The translations under genes were made by a program, and so were the position numbers. Below are positions 36,933 through 48,366 of a DNA stretch of 64,000 bases, piece after piece; within the stretch, counting starts at the first letter, position 1, and each line of letters starts with the position of its first letter. Under the pieces are notes generated by a model. The model searched no databases and was not told the DNA's origin. It saw nothing but the letters and a program-made list of their open reading frames with translations. The stretch is from Brachionus plicatilis (lineage: Eukaryota; Rotifera; Eurotatoria; Ploima; Brachionidae): assembly GCA_010279815.1 (NCBI GenBank), contig QEOQ01000165.1, forward strand, positions 172,547 through 236,546. Reading direction: 5' to 3'.

Positions 36933-38616
36933 TTTATTTTTTTAATTTATTTTTATAGAATTAATTTTGTAGACAATCTTTTTATTAAACAATTTTTTGA
37001 TATTTATTTAATAAAATTTCTAAAAAAATTAAATTTGATGTGCCTGAATGCCGTAAATAGTTAGGAAAATAGCGCTGATAAATTTCATTAGGCAGTGGTT
37101 ACAGTTTATTAATCAGCAAAGTTTACTCAACAAATTCTTTTAATCAAATTTATCAGCCCATTTCTGGGACTCTTCTAATTTAAGTAGATTTTCTTTAAAA
37201 AAATTAAAACTTTTTAAAACTTTATTGATTTTAAATATTTTAAAGCTAAATCGTTCTTCATCATATTTAAATAGCTACTTATTTTAGGCTACTGAAATTA
37301 TAAAATTAATAGAATTAAATTATCTAATCATAAAAATAAAACAGCTAACAAAAAATTTAAATATTTTGTTTTATTCAAAAAAAAATTTGATATTCAGATT
37401 TAAAAATTAGATAAAATCTTGACAAAAACACAACAAAAAATTGAAAATATTATTAAAATGCCACTGATTTAAAATATGTCAAAAATCTTTTTTTCGTAAA
37501 TTGAATTAACTTAAGTGACATGTCATTTAAATGAAAAATATTTAAGATTCAGTACCCTAGCGCCTTTTTAAAAGAAGTCGATACGAAATTTTAACTCTGA
37601 TTAGCTCAATAATAATAAATCGACAAATAAATATATGTGAGTTTTTTTACCATTTATCTTAATTTTTATTCTGCATTAAAGGTAGTCGATTTTTCTTTGA
37701 ATCGAGAGTCGTTTACTGTATGAAAAAGGCCTAAGAATATTACAATATTGAACAATAAATTAACCTCATAAATAAAAAGCTATAAATTAATTTACAATTT
37801 TAAGGAAAATTTTTTTTAATTAAAAATATCAACAAGGCATTAAATGTTACAAGCAAAATTGAACTTGCCATCTAATGACATTGAATCAAAAATGATGCAT
37901 CAAAAAGCAGGAACTTAAAATTTTTTGTGTCAGAAAATCCAGCGTTCATTTGCTTTATTTTTTTTAATAATAACTCAATTAAATCGACAATTTTTGATCA
38001 AATTTTCTTTTCATTCTTATTAATTGACTAATTCAGCAATTTCAATCAATTTTTAAAATCAATTTATTTTATTACGTGGTGCAACAAAGTTATCCTTTAT
38101 AATGATCGATATTTTCAAAAAGTTGATGAAAATTTAGGACAAAAAATGTTGATGCACACATAACTTTTAATAATTAATTAAAAATATTTTATTAAATTAA
38201 TTTCAAAATAAAGCTGATAAATATTGGCAATCAAATGTATATAAAAGCTAATATTAAATTTAATTTTATTAAAATATTTACAAGTGACCCGACAATGCTT
38301 TTGAAAAATTAGTCTTCAATTTCAGAGACAAAAATTTCTAGCTTCCAGAATGTTCACTAGAACGACAATAATGAACATTCACTTGTTCGGCCCTAAAATT
38401 ATAAATAATTTTTTTTTAACATTTTAAATTAAAATTACTCTAGAATGGTTAAAAAAATTCAAAAAATCTAAATAAATTATCTATAACTTTTTTTTTCGCA
38501 TTTACACTTCTTTTTTTCTTTCGAACCGTTCAATCAATAACTTTACATAATTTGAAAATTTTTCAAAATTTTATTTTTCAGCAACAAAATCCAAGTTTTT
38601 TGTTCCCTTCTTTACC
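36933..38616. other. Gene-free AT-rich stretch
   Basis: Between the helicase and BAG6. I see nothing beyond homopolymer-rich filler; the BAG6 promoter should lie at its right end. Confidence 0.5.
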
Positions 38617-41600
38617 ATGCTAGACATCAATGTGAAGACAATAGACGGCCAAAATCGGTCGTACTCGGTACCTGAAAACGTAACCAAAACTTTTTTTTTT
38701 TCATAAAACCCTAATCCCACACTCAAATTTAACTTTAGTACTCAGTCAAACAATTCAAGGAAAAAATTGCATCATCATTGGTAAGAAATTGCTTTAGAGT
38801 GACCAGAGCGAGTTAAACTCATTTTTTATGTAACCAGGGCATCCCAATAGAGCGCCAGCGCTTGATTTTCCAAGGCAGAGAGCTCAAAGACACCAACCTT
38901 CTAAGCGAGTTTGGTATTTAAAAAAAAATTTTTTTAATTAAACATTAAACTTTTTTATTAAATCTAAAAAAAAAATTAAAAAAAATATTTTTTTTAAAAA
39001 AGATGTCGACGGCAAGACTCTCCACTTGGTGCAAAGACTTCCGCCTAGCCAGACTGGCCCAGTACCGCAAGCAAGCAGCGAGCCAGCGCCGACTCCCAAT
39101 CAAGCTCAGCCAGATATGCAGAGCATAATCCAGCAATTGATTGGTGGCCTGGGCGAGTTCGGTCAAAACGCCACCTTTAACACGACTACATCAGGCGACT
39201 CAAATGGCATGGAAGTTCACATAGACCTGGGCAATGTGTCGCAAATAGTGAACGAAAACGACATTCGCTCGCGGATCCGCAACATCCGCCGCTTTTTGTC
39301 CATGGCAGACGCCCGCCTAAACCGCTTGCGGGAAATCCAAAGCGGCGCGCCCCTCGACGACACCCCCAACAGTACCATCATCGTAGGCTCCATACAGACC
39401 ACTACGGCGCTCACCGACGGCAGCAACATAATCGGCTTCGAGACCAACTCCCAGAACATACGCGGACCCATCGATCCGAGAATTTTGTCCTTTGCCGGCG
39501 TGTTCCCGCCAAATGACCAAACTGGCGAGCCACCACAGAGCCAAGCTGCGCAGCACCCACCCAACCAGACCAATGCAGAACCAAGCAATCAACGAGCTGA
39601 GCCAGCACAGAGCCAAGCTGCGCAGCCCCCACCCAACCAGACCAATGCAGAACCAAGCAGTCAACGAGCTGAGCAAGCACAGAGCCAAAGTCAAGCACCA
39701 CAAAGCCAAGCACCAGAAAACAGCGCCAACCAAAGCATTGGTGTCGATGTGCTGGCCGAAATGAGTCAATCAGTGATGGACAGCTATGCGAGATTTTTGC
39801 CCTATCTCCAACAGTACCAATCGATGTTGCTGAATGATCCAAATGAAGCGCCCGAATCGCCAAATGGCAGCTCGGGCGGCAGCTCTTTTAATTTTCCCAC
39901 AGGCACAAACAACCCGAATATAATTTTGCTGGGCGGCGACAACCGACGCCAACGATTCTGCAACAACATAAACGACATGATGCATCTGCTGGGACATTTG
40001 TTCCACAATTTGAGCGATCTGCATGTGAACATAAGGGACAGACCGCCGAGGCAGATGCACACCATGAGCTCCATGTCTCATGCAAGCTCGGCCATAATCG
40101 GAACAGCAGTGCCGGTCGAGGCCACCATACAAATACCATTGCACATGGGCACCGGTCCCGCATCGTCGGCAACCAGTGGGGCCAGTCAAATTTTTGTGCA
40201 CCGTCGACCCAGATCGACTCAATCGGTGCACACCACACCACCTCAGCCTACACCTTTGCCGTCAATGGGCCCGAATGGGCGCCTACCTCGAGCCCCAGCG
40301 CCACTCTCCAACTATTCAACTGCCAACTCCTATGATCAATATCTACCGTGTAATTCGGTACATTTTTACAATTCTTACCAACCGGGCGCACAGCAGGCTC
40401 AACGGCGTAGACCAAACGAGCCAACACAACCAAGCCAGACGGTGCAGCCGCAAACGGGAAGCGCCCCACAACCCAATGATATATCGCGTCTGTTGACCAA
40501 CATTTTGTCCTCTACTCTGAGAAATTCGGAGAATGCAGATCAGATCCGGGTGAATGTAGGAAGCTCGCCAGGACAAATAAATGTGGCCAATTCGTCTGAG
40601 AACACCACGCCGACCACACAAACGCCCACCTCCACACCGCTGATAAACTCGCCGCGCGGCTCCTCGGCAAACATGGCCAATTTGGGCTCGATGCTGTTCG
40701 CCAACTCCAACCCTTTCGGTCAGCTGTTCTCGGCCCGGGCCGCCCAGCCATCCGGCCAAGACCGCGTGACCGGAGCCATTTTGCGCGAAGCCCTCAATCT
40801 AATGGACTCTTCGGGCCAAAGCCAAAACGAGTCCCGGCTCAATCAACCTCTCAGAGAGTTCATGCGCATGTTCGGCTCGGACGACCACGAAGAAGAGTTC
40901 ACCAACAGCACCACTGGCCAGCCGTCCATGATCAACTTGTTCAACATATTTTTCCAATCGCTCACCATCAGAGACATGATCGACTTGGCCCGCGGCGCCA
41001 ACAGACACCGCGTGTTCGAACAGACCCGACTGCCGCTCAGACAACACATGCTCGACAGCCTCAATTTGGCCAGCGCCAGCTTGATCACGCCCGCTCACTC
41101 GGCCCAAATGGCCGACCGATTCTATGCTGACGTCATTGAGGACGCCAACGGCCTGCACATTCGCCTCGACCAATTTGAACTGGCCGACGACAAAGTCGAC
41201 CTCGACAAGTCTCTTCAAAACGTTTTCAAGCACAACTTTAAGAAAATTTTCGACCATCTTTTTGACGAGTCGCACCCGAACAGTGACACTGGATCGGACA
41301 GAACATGGAGTTTGGTGTTGTTCGAACACTTTCAAAGTTTTCTAAATCAAATGGTCAATTTGTTTCGGGCTTGTGTGAGAAACGCGGACACCAAGCTTCT
41401 GCAGGTGGCTGTGGAGAAGATCAGGAGCGGGCTGGTGTCGGGCAGCTCGGGCTCGTTTGGCGCGCTTCTCTCGCCCTTCGAGGCCTTCATCCGCAACCAT
41501 GTGCAAGAAATTCTGAACGGAGTGGCCACGGACCGGAGCAGCGTGGACAGTTTGATTGTGTACAGACAAGAGGAGCAGTCGGTGCTGAACGCCGAGGACG

Positions 41601-42130
41601 AGTTCAAGTCAATGGAGTCTGGCGGCTCCGACACAGCTTCGTCCACACTGTCGGGCAGCTCGATGGATGTAGACGAGCATTTTGGGCAGAAGGATGCGCG
41701 CCGGATTAGGGCCCAATGGGTGCCCATTGTTGAGCACGACAGCCACAGAGAGGTCGAGAACAGAGAGCGCAACTTTTCGGACGCGTACTGCTCGGGCATG
41801 CCGGCAAAGAAGCGCCGCATTTTGTCGGCCAAAAGCGACCTGCTAAAAGAGAATTTGTTCAGAAGGGTGCTGGAAAGAACTTTGGAAAATGTGCAGCTAA
41901 AGTCGGATGTGATGGAGGAGGATGTGATCGAACAGACGCTCAACAAGTCCCAATTAGTGGACTATTTTGACGAGGAGTTCGATTTGGCCATCACCGAAAG
42001 ACTCAGAAATGATCTGGATCTCATGGAAATAGTCACGGGTGAAGTGGTGGCGGCCACTGAGCCCGGTGATGACGCTGCGCTGGTCTATAACAAAGGAAGA
42101 TATGCTAATAGCAGAAAAAGATTTAAGTAA
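38617..42130 (+). CDS. BAG6: BAG6/Scythe chaperone, 4 exons
   Basis: Large ubiquitin-like chaperone that holds hydrophobic clients, including tail-anchored proteins, for targeting or proteasomal disposal. Exons 38617-38679, 38739-38780 (42 nt), 38838-38913 and 39003-42130 join in phase to 1102 aa, close to the vertebrate size. The first three exons encode the ubiquitin-like domain (LDINVKTIDGQNRSYSVPEN, QFKEKIASS, QRLIFQGRELKD, GKTLHLVQR). The middle is Pro/Gln/Ser-rich with an internal 72-bp tandem repeat. The C-terminus has the BAG6 signature DAYCSGMPAKKRRIL, with its nuclear-localisation-like basic run, followed by the BAG-like region. The long last exon is much richer in G and C than anything else here. 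AATAAA at 42241. Confidence 0.92.
39534..39690 (+). repeat. 72-bp tandem repeat inside BAG6
   Basis: Two units (39534-39605 and 39606-39677) differ at only a few bases, and a third begins at 39678. Each encodes a Gln/Pro/Ala-rich 24-residue segment (AQSQAAQ.PPNQTNAEPS). The frame is preserved. Confidence 0.85.
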
Positions 42131-42456
42131 AATTTTGTATTCAATTTGGCTTGTAACTGATTGTTTGAAAAGCGATTAATAATCTTTTTTTTGTATGTCT
42201 CTTTTTTTTTTTTTTTGACAAAATTTTTTTGTAATTTTAAAATAAAATTTATTCATCGAACATTCATGGAAAAATTATCTGCTCGCGGCTTTTTTTTTAT
42301 TTTTTATTGGTCTTGACTAGTGGTGCCCAAATTATTTTTGTTTTTTTTTTTGGTTTAAAAGTTAAAATTGGCATATGATTTATGTAGGAGCTAGAATATT
42401 TTTTTCGTAACGAATTTGATTTCTAAATATAAAGTGCTTGGAAAAGTTCATACCGT

Positions 42457-42817
42457 ATTGTGAAATTAAAATACAAATTTAACAAAAATTCTTCCTTTTT
42501 TGATGAATTAAAATTAAAGTTAATAAAATATATTAAAAAAAATACTGCAATATAGTGAAACAAACTTTGTTGCACCTTTTTTACCTAAAATAAAATCTTT
42601 TTTTTCTTTATTTGTAGTAAATAAATCAAATCAATAATCAATTTAAATCTTATAGATATTTTTTTATTGCTCTATTTTAACCTCAAAAAAATTATTTTAG
42701 GAAAAAAATGCAACAAAATATATTGCAGTATTTTTTTAAGTATATTTTTTTTAGCTTTAATTGAAATTCATCAAAAAAGGAAGAATTTTTGTTCAATTTG
42801 TATTTATATTTCACAAT
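42457..42817. mobile_element. Foldback element with ~100-bp arms
   Basis: Left arm 42457-42560 and right arm about 42715-42817 are reverse complements over most of their length, including CAAAAATTCTTCCTTTTTTG in the left arm and its exact complement in the right, and GCAATATA at the inner end. Non-coding. A related single arm lies at 32529-32599. Confidence 0.6.
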
Positions 42818-42978
42818 TACAGTTCATATAGTATGCTTCAAAAGTTTAGAAATTTTTTTTTTGGATATAATAGGCGGCAAAATAATAAAAACGGCTTTTA
42901 ATTTTAATTTTTATTTGTCATCAATCCAAAAAAAAAAACTAAAAAAAAATGGAAACAATTAATTTAAATTTTTTTTAA

Positions 42979-43110
42979 TTATTTGGCATTCATGTGAGAC
43001 CATGAGTTCTCGATTGAGTTGAACTGATGAACAAGCACACCATTGCAGAACCTCAGTGTTTTGTTCGTTGAACCAGAATGAGAAAAAAAATGAGTGAGCG
43101 GTGTGTGCCG
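42979..43110 (-). pseudogene. Possible Tc1-type transposase fragment
   Basis: The minus strand reads VHQFNSIENSWSHMNAK, which resembles the SPDLNPIENLWSxMKAK block at the end of Tc1-type transposases. No other transposase motif is nearby, so this is weak. Confidence 0.3.
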
Positions 43111-43485
43111 AAGCGCCAACTTGCTGAAAAATTCAAGGGTCATTCGGATCAAATAGGAGTTCAACAGATGGTAAAAGATTGTTTTCCAAGGTGCTGATAT
43201 AGACAAACTGATTAATTCGTCATGTTTAAATGTTGCATATACCAGTGCCTTTGTAAAAATGCATTTGTAAATGATGAAAATTCTCATTTTTAAGCCTTTT
43301 TACTATTACTCTTGACTTACGGTTAAAGACCTCAAAATTGGCGACTCTACATCCACCGCTGCATGAGACTCTACATCTTTTTTTGGAAAAAATTCACTAC
43401 ATAATACTTACTAATCCTTACTCCTTGAGTCTTAGAATTCACATTAGTGGCGAGTTTTTAAAAGCTAGATGTAGGGTCTTTGTCT

Positions 43486-43534
43486 CTAAAAATCTCTCTA
43501 ATAATGTAATTCAATTACATTTTTAGAGAGATTT
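43486..43534. repeat. Strong short hairpin
   Basis: AATCTCTCTAATAATGTAATT is followed almost directly by AATTACATTTTTAGAGAGATT; the arms of about 21 bp pair with one mismatch. Function unknown. Confidence 0.6.
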
Positions 43535-43877
43535 AATTAACTAACTTTAGCTAACTTTTAGGCATGAAAGTTTCATGTATAGTCTCTTCATATCGTTTTT
43601 TAGTTAAAGAGATTCATTAAGGAGATACACCTAACAGCTTGGCTATCTCATTTTGCTTTTTATCTCCACTTTTAAGCAGACCCACGATCTCCCATTTTAG
43701 TAGGCTAGACAGGACACAAATTGAATTTGTCTAATTTTGAAACAAGCTTAACATTCAATGTTTAATTAAAGCATTTTACATAATTATTTAATTTTAAAAT
43801 TGATAGAACAAGTTTATATTTAAATAAATAAAATGGCAAGATTTTTTTCTGTTTATACATTTTCCAATACTACTTAA

Positions 43878-43944
43878 TTTATTTTCTGAAAAAAGGTACC
43901 AAAAGGTTATGTCTAAAACATACACCCATCAAGATCGTGAAAAA
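43878..43944. repeat. Inverted repeat arm, left, of the transposon complex
   Basis: Contains GGTACCAAAAGGTTATGTCT and AAAACATACACCCATCAAGA. The reverse complement of 48299-48366 matches over about 65 bp with two or three differences. Confidence 0.7.
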
Positions 43945-44265
43945 GCCCAAAAAAGAAATGGTTTTGTTGATAAAAATCAAATTATCTTTTTTAACAAAAT
44001 TAAATTATTTGATATTTCATTTGATAGATTGTCTGTTTCCGGTTATCTTTTTTAAAAAATTTAATATCTTTGATGAACTTTTTTAATTTTTCGAACATAT
44101 TAGAAATTTTGGCAACATATTTGAAAAAATTGTCGATCAGATTTTCTTGAATTTTTAACAAAATAAAGTTCAATTTCAATTTAATTATTTTATTTTCAGA
44201 TTCATCAGCATCGATAACCTGTAATCTCAATTTTATATTCGATTTATATGAACCCGTCTAATCTA

Positions 44266-45263
44266 CAGTATGTCACAAAAAGTTAGAATCAAACTGTAAA
44301 ATTTAAAAAAATTATTTTCTACAATTAAAATTATCGAAAAATTAAATTTTTTTATGCTTGAATTAGGTATCTAATTAAAGCTAATTTTTTCTCCTTTTGA
44401 ATCAATTATAACAATTAAGCTTAAAAATAAAAGTCTCTTCATTAATTAACTTCAATAATATGCTACTATATATTGTAGAAAAAAAGTTTGGCACAAAAAG
44501 TTAGAATCAATCTTTTTAATCAAAATAAAAACCGGATATCCGATGTTTTGATTGATTTTTTTACTGAAAATGCTACAAGACTTGATTATCTTTAATTTGA
44601 GACCACGCTTGACATAAATTGAGACAATCAGCTTATTCCTTGATCTCATCAAATAAGACTACCAAAAATTTGCCAAAAATAGAGAAAAATGGGCCAAAAA
44701 CAAAATGCAGGGACCAACAAAGATGCCAAATTTTAGGCATTTTGAAAGATCGAATTGACTGAAAGAGTTTCGCAAAAATGCGTAAATACAACAAAGCGGA
44801 ATTTCCAATCGGCTTCTAGGGTGAACAACTTTGGAAATTGCGGGAGACGTCCAAAACTATCTAATCGTGATGTATTGTATATTTTTAGATTGGTCCGAAA
44901 AAACCCTACAACGGGCTATAGTCAAATCGCAACAGACTTTAATACGAAATTCAAAGAACATAAGATAAGTAAAGAAACGGTCCGAAGAGTTCTACCAAAG
45001 AAAGGTATCGAGTCTTAATCTGCTGTTAAAAAGCCACTTCTCATTGTTAGCGATAGAACAAAACAGTACAAATGGTGTAAAGAAAGACGTAATTGGACCG
45101 ACAAAGATTGGACTAAAGTTATTTTTAGCGACGAGTCGAACTTTGAAGTTCTAAAAAAGAAATCTACAGTCTTTGTGAAAAGATTCAATAATGAAAAATA
45201 TCGCCCGAAGTTTTGTGTCCCAAGAGTACAGAAAGGCAGAGGCTCAGTCGGTATATGGAGACG
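44266..45263 (+). pseudogene. Tc1/mariner element, copy 1 (3' truncated)
   Basis: Begins with the terminal repeat CAGTATGTCACAAAAAGTTA preceded by TA, the Tc1 target. Transposase reading starts near 44755 with helix-turn-helix segments (TGYSQIATDFNTKF, ISKETVRRVLPKKG), then meets TAA at 45016-45018. It continues in the same frame to KPLLIVSDRTK and FSDESNFEVL, the first catalytic Asp. It breaks off after GGTATATGGAGACG, where CATAGAAAA repeats begin. Non-functional. Close to copy 2 at 46224. Confidence 0.85.
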
Positions 45264-45285
45264 GGAACATATCGATCCATAGAAA

Positions 45286-45450
45286 AAATGTTAATAGAAA
45301 AAAGACAAATTTTTCGTCGAAATCTTCCATAGAAAATTATTACATAGAAAAATTTACATAGAAAAGTATTACATAGAAAAATTTACATAGAAAAGTATTA
45401 CATAGAAAAATTAACATAGAAAATTATAACATAGAAAAAAGTCCATAGAA
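45286..45450. repeat. CATAGAAAA tandem array running into a gap
   Basis: ACATAGAAAA recurs at 12-17 nt spacing; a 29-nt double unit is repeated almost exactly twice, and the array continues to the edge of the N run. It follows the break in Tc1 copy 1. Confidence 0.8.
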
Positions 45451-45860
45451 NNNNNNNNNNNNNNNNNNNNNNNNNNNNNNNNNNNNNNNNNNNNNNNNNN
45501 NNNNNNNNNNNNNNNNNNNNNNNNNNNNNNNNNNNNNNNNNNNNNNNNNNNNNNNNNNNNNNNNNNNNNNNNNNNNNNNNNNNNNNNNNNNNNNNNNNNN
45601 NNNNNNNNNNNNNNNNNNNNNNNNNNNNNNNNNNNNNNNNNNNNNNNNNNNNNNNNNNNNNNNNNNNNNNNNNNNNNNNNNNNNNNNNNNNNNNNNNNNN
45701 NNNNNNNNNNNNNNNNNNNNNNNNNNNNNNNNNNNNNNNNNNNNNNNNNNNNNNNNNNNNNNNNNNNNNNNNNNNNNNNNNNNNNNNNNNNNNNNNNNNN
45801 NNNNNNNNNNNNNNNNNNNNNNNNNNNNNNNNNNNNNNNNNNNNNNNNNNNNNNNNNNNN
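45451..45860. other. Assembly gap (410 N)
   Basis: A run of N bounded on the left by a tandem array, which probably caused the assembly to fail. Confidence 0.95.
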
Positions 45861-46028
45861 AATTTAATTGAGTGTGATAAGTGCAATTACTGGTATCATT
45901 TTGAAAAATTTAAGATACCTATTTGGACATATTATCAGAATTATAATAACATAAACTATTTTCTTTATTTGAAAAATTTATATAACAAATTTATTATAAA
46001 ATTTTTAACACCAATATACATCTTTTTT
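45861..46028 (+). pseudogene. PHD-finger fragment of a mobile element
   Basis: The first bases after the gap read NLIECDKCNYWYHFEKF, the second half of a PHD zinc finger (CDxCxxWYH). PHD fingers of this form occur in several retroelement and DNA-transposon proteins. The frame then becomes low-complexity. The beginning is lost in the gap. Confidence 0.45.
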
Positions 46029-46029
46029 T

Positions 46030-46223
46030 TTAATTAAATGGATTTCCGTAAAATCTTTTCCGCTTTTTGTCAAGTTTTCCGTAAATTATTAAAAAGTCCC
46101 TAAAACACGGAATTTCCGCTTTTTAGTCTTCTATTTTACGGAATTTCGAAAGAAAAAATTGCGGAAAATGGGTCGCGGAAATTCCGTTTTCCGCTTTCCG
46201 TTTTCCGCTTTTTAGTGACAACC
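46030..46223. mobile_element. Terminal region of a hAT-like element
   Basis: The word TTTTCCGC recurs many times in both orientations, and the stretch ends CCGCTTTTTAGTGACAACCC. Read in reverse this is GGGTTGTCACTAAAAAGCGG, like the CAGGGTTG.. ends of hAT elements with subterminal repeats. The expected final TG is missing where Tc1 copy 2 begins, so it looks cut by that junction. Confidence 0.45.
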
Positions 46224-47902
46224 CAGTATGTCACAAAAAGTTAGAATCAAACTGTAAAATTTAAAAAAATTATTTTTTGCAATTAAAATTATCGAAAAAT
46301 TAAATTTTTTTATGCTTGAATTAGGTATCTAATTAAAGCTAATTTTTTCTCCTTTTTAATCAATTATAACAATTTAGCTTTAAAATAAAAGTCTCTTTAT
46401 TAATTAACTTCAATAATATGCTACTATATTTTGTAGAAAAAAAGTTTGGCGCAAAAAGTTAGAATCAATCTTTTTAATCAAAATAAAAACCGGATATCCG
46501 ACGTTTTGATTGATTTTTTTACCGAAAATGCTACAAGACTTGATTATCTTTAATTTGAGACCACGCTTGACATAAATTGAGACAATCAGCTTATTCCTTT
46601 ATCTCATCAAATAAGACTACCAAAAATTTGCCAAAAATAGAGAAAAATGGGCCAAAAACAAAAGTCAGGGAACAACAAAGATGGCAAATTTTAGGCATTT
46701 TGAAAGATCGAATTGACTGAAAGAGTTTCGCAAAAATGCGTAAATACAACAAAGCGGAATTTCCAATCGGCTTCTAGGGTGAACAACTTTGGAAATTGCG
46801 GGAGACGTCCAAAACTACCTAATCTTGATGTATTGTATATTTTTAGAATGGTCCGAAAAAACCCTACAACGGGCTATAGCCAAATCGCAACAGACTTTAA
46901 TTCGAAATTCAAAGAACATAAGATAAGTAAAGAAACGGTCCGAAGAGTTCTTCCAAAGAAAGGTATCGAGTCTTAATCTGCTGTTAAAAAGCCACTTCTC
47001 ACTGTTAGCGATAGAACAAAACAGTACAAATGGTGTAAAGAAAGACGTAATTGGACCGACAAAGATTGGACTAAAGTTATTTTTAGCGACGAGTCGAACT
47101 TAGAAGTTCTAAGAAAGAAATCTACAGTCTTTGTGAAAAGATTCAATAATGAAAAATATCACCCGAAGTTTTGTGTCCCAAGAGTACAGAAAGGCAGAGG
47201 CTCAATCGGTATATGGAGACGCTTGTCTTACGAAAGAGTCGGTTGTTGCTCCATTTATACCGGGAGAATAAATTAATATATTTACACGGACACACTAGAA
47301 AACAACCTAATCCCATCAGCTTTTAATCGATGATGACCAAGAGTGTATTTTCCAATAGCACAGCGTATCTGCACATTCTACCGACTCGGTAAAAAATTGG
47401 TTTGGAGAGCATAATTTTACAGTTCTTCCATGGTGTCCAAGATCACCTGATCTCAATCCAATTGAAAATTTATGGGCATATATTGATCACAAATTGCTCA
47501 ATTATAGGATAACTTCAGTCGACCATTTAAAGCAAATGCTCCATGAAGAATGGTTGAAAATTCCGACTGAAATCAGTAAAAATTTGATGTAATCAATGAA
47601 AAAACGGGTCGATGCTTGCATAAAAGCAAAAGGTGGTCATTTTAAAGCTTAAAATAATTTTGATTCTAACTTTTTGTGCCATATTTTTTTTCGGTTAGAT
47701 AACCATAGTAATTGTTTTTTGGGATTTTTTTGGGTAATTTTTTCTGGTTTTCCTTCTATTTGTTTTTTTCCGATATTTGAATAAATAAAAAATAAAGAAA
47801 TAAAAAAAATCTGGATTTTATTTTCTTTGATGACCGATTAATTGAAAAATAAAACAATCCAATTAAAAAAAAAGTCTGATTCTTACTTTTTGTGACATAC
47901 TG
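46224..47902 (+). pseudogene. Tc1/mariner element, copy 2 (full length, dead)
   Basis: 1679 bp with 26-bp inverted ends CAGTATGTCACAAAAAGTTA / CAGTATGTCACAAAAAGTAA. The transposase shows the same helix-turn-helix region from 46713, the same TAA (46974-46976) as copy 1, then FSDESNLEVL. Later frames are shifted; WCPRSPDLNPIENLWAYI is readable near 47430, so the third catalytic residue is there, but the segment for the second Asp is broken by a stop. The right flank is TA (47903); the left flank is not TA. Confidence 0.85.
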
Positions 47903-48298
47903 TATTAGATAATTCATTTTTTATTTGACGGTTTAATATTTTTCGTTTTATATTGTGGAAAAAAGATGGAAAAACGCAGAAAAAACAGGGTGGATTGTAG
48001 TAGAGCCAAAAAATTTTTTTTTTAGGTTTTTAATGGCAAATTCATATTATTTAATTAATATAAACATTTTCTAGAGATATTTTTATGCTCTATTCAAAAA
48101 TATAAACAGCTTTGGGGTGTATCTGGAAAGTTATGAGGGTGTTTCTGTGTGTTTTGGGTTGCTTTTTTTTCATTTAAAGGTGATGAAAAATTTTTTTTTA
48201 GATGACAATCGGTGTACAGTTAAATTCATATAATTGGGAATAAATGAAAAAAAAAATTCACTTTTATAAAAAATTTTGGTGATTTACACCCGGTGTTG

Positions 48299-48366
48299 TT
48301 TTTTCACAATCTTGATGGGTGTATGTTTTAGACATAACCTTTTGGTACCTCTTTTCAGAAAATAAA
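48299..48366. repeat. Inverted repeat arm, right, of the transposon complex
   Basis: Reverse complement of 43878-43944, about 65 bp with few differences. The pair encloses both Tc1 copies, the gap and the hAT-like piece. Confidence 0.7.

Noticed and set aside
39217..41946. Many long open frames antisense or out of frame to BAG6
   Set aside because: They are a by-product of the GC-rich last exon; none has family features, and the BAG6 frame explains the whole stretch.
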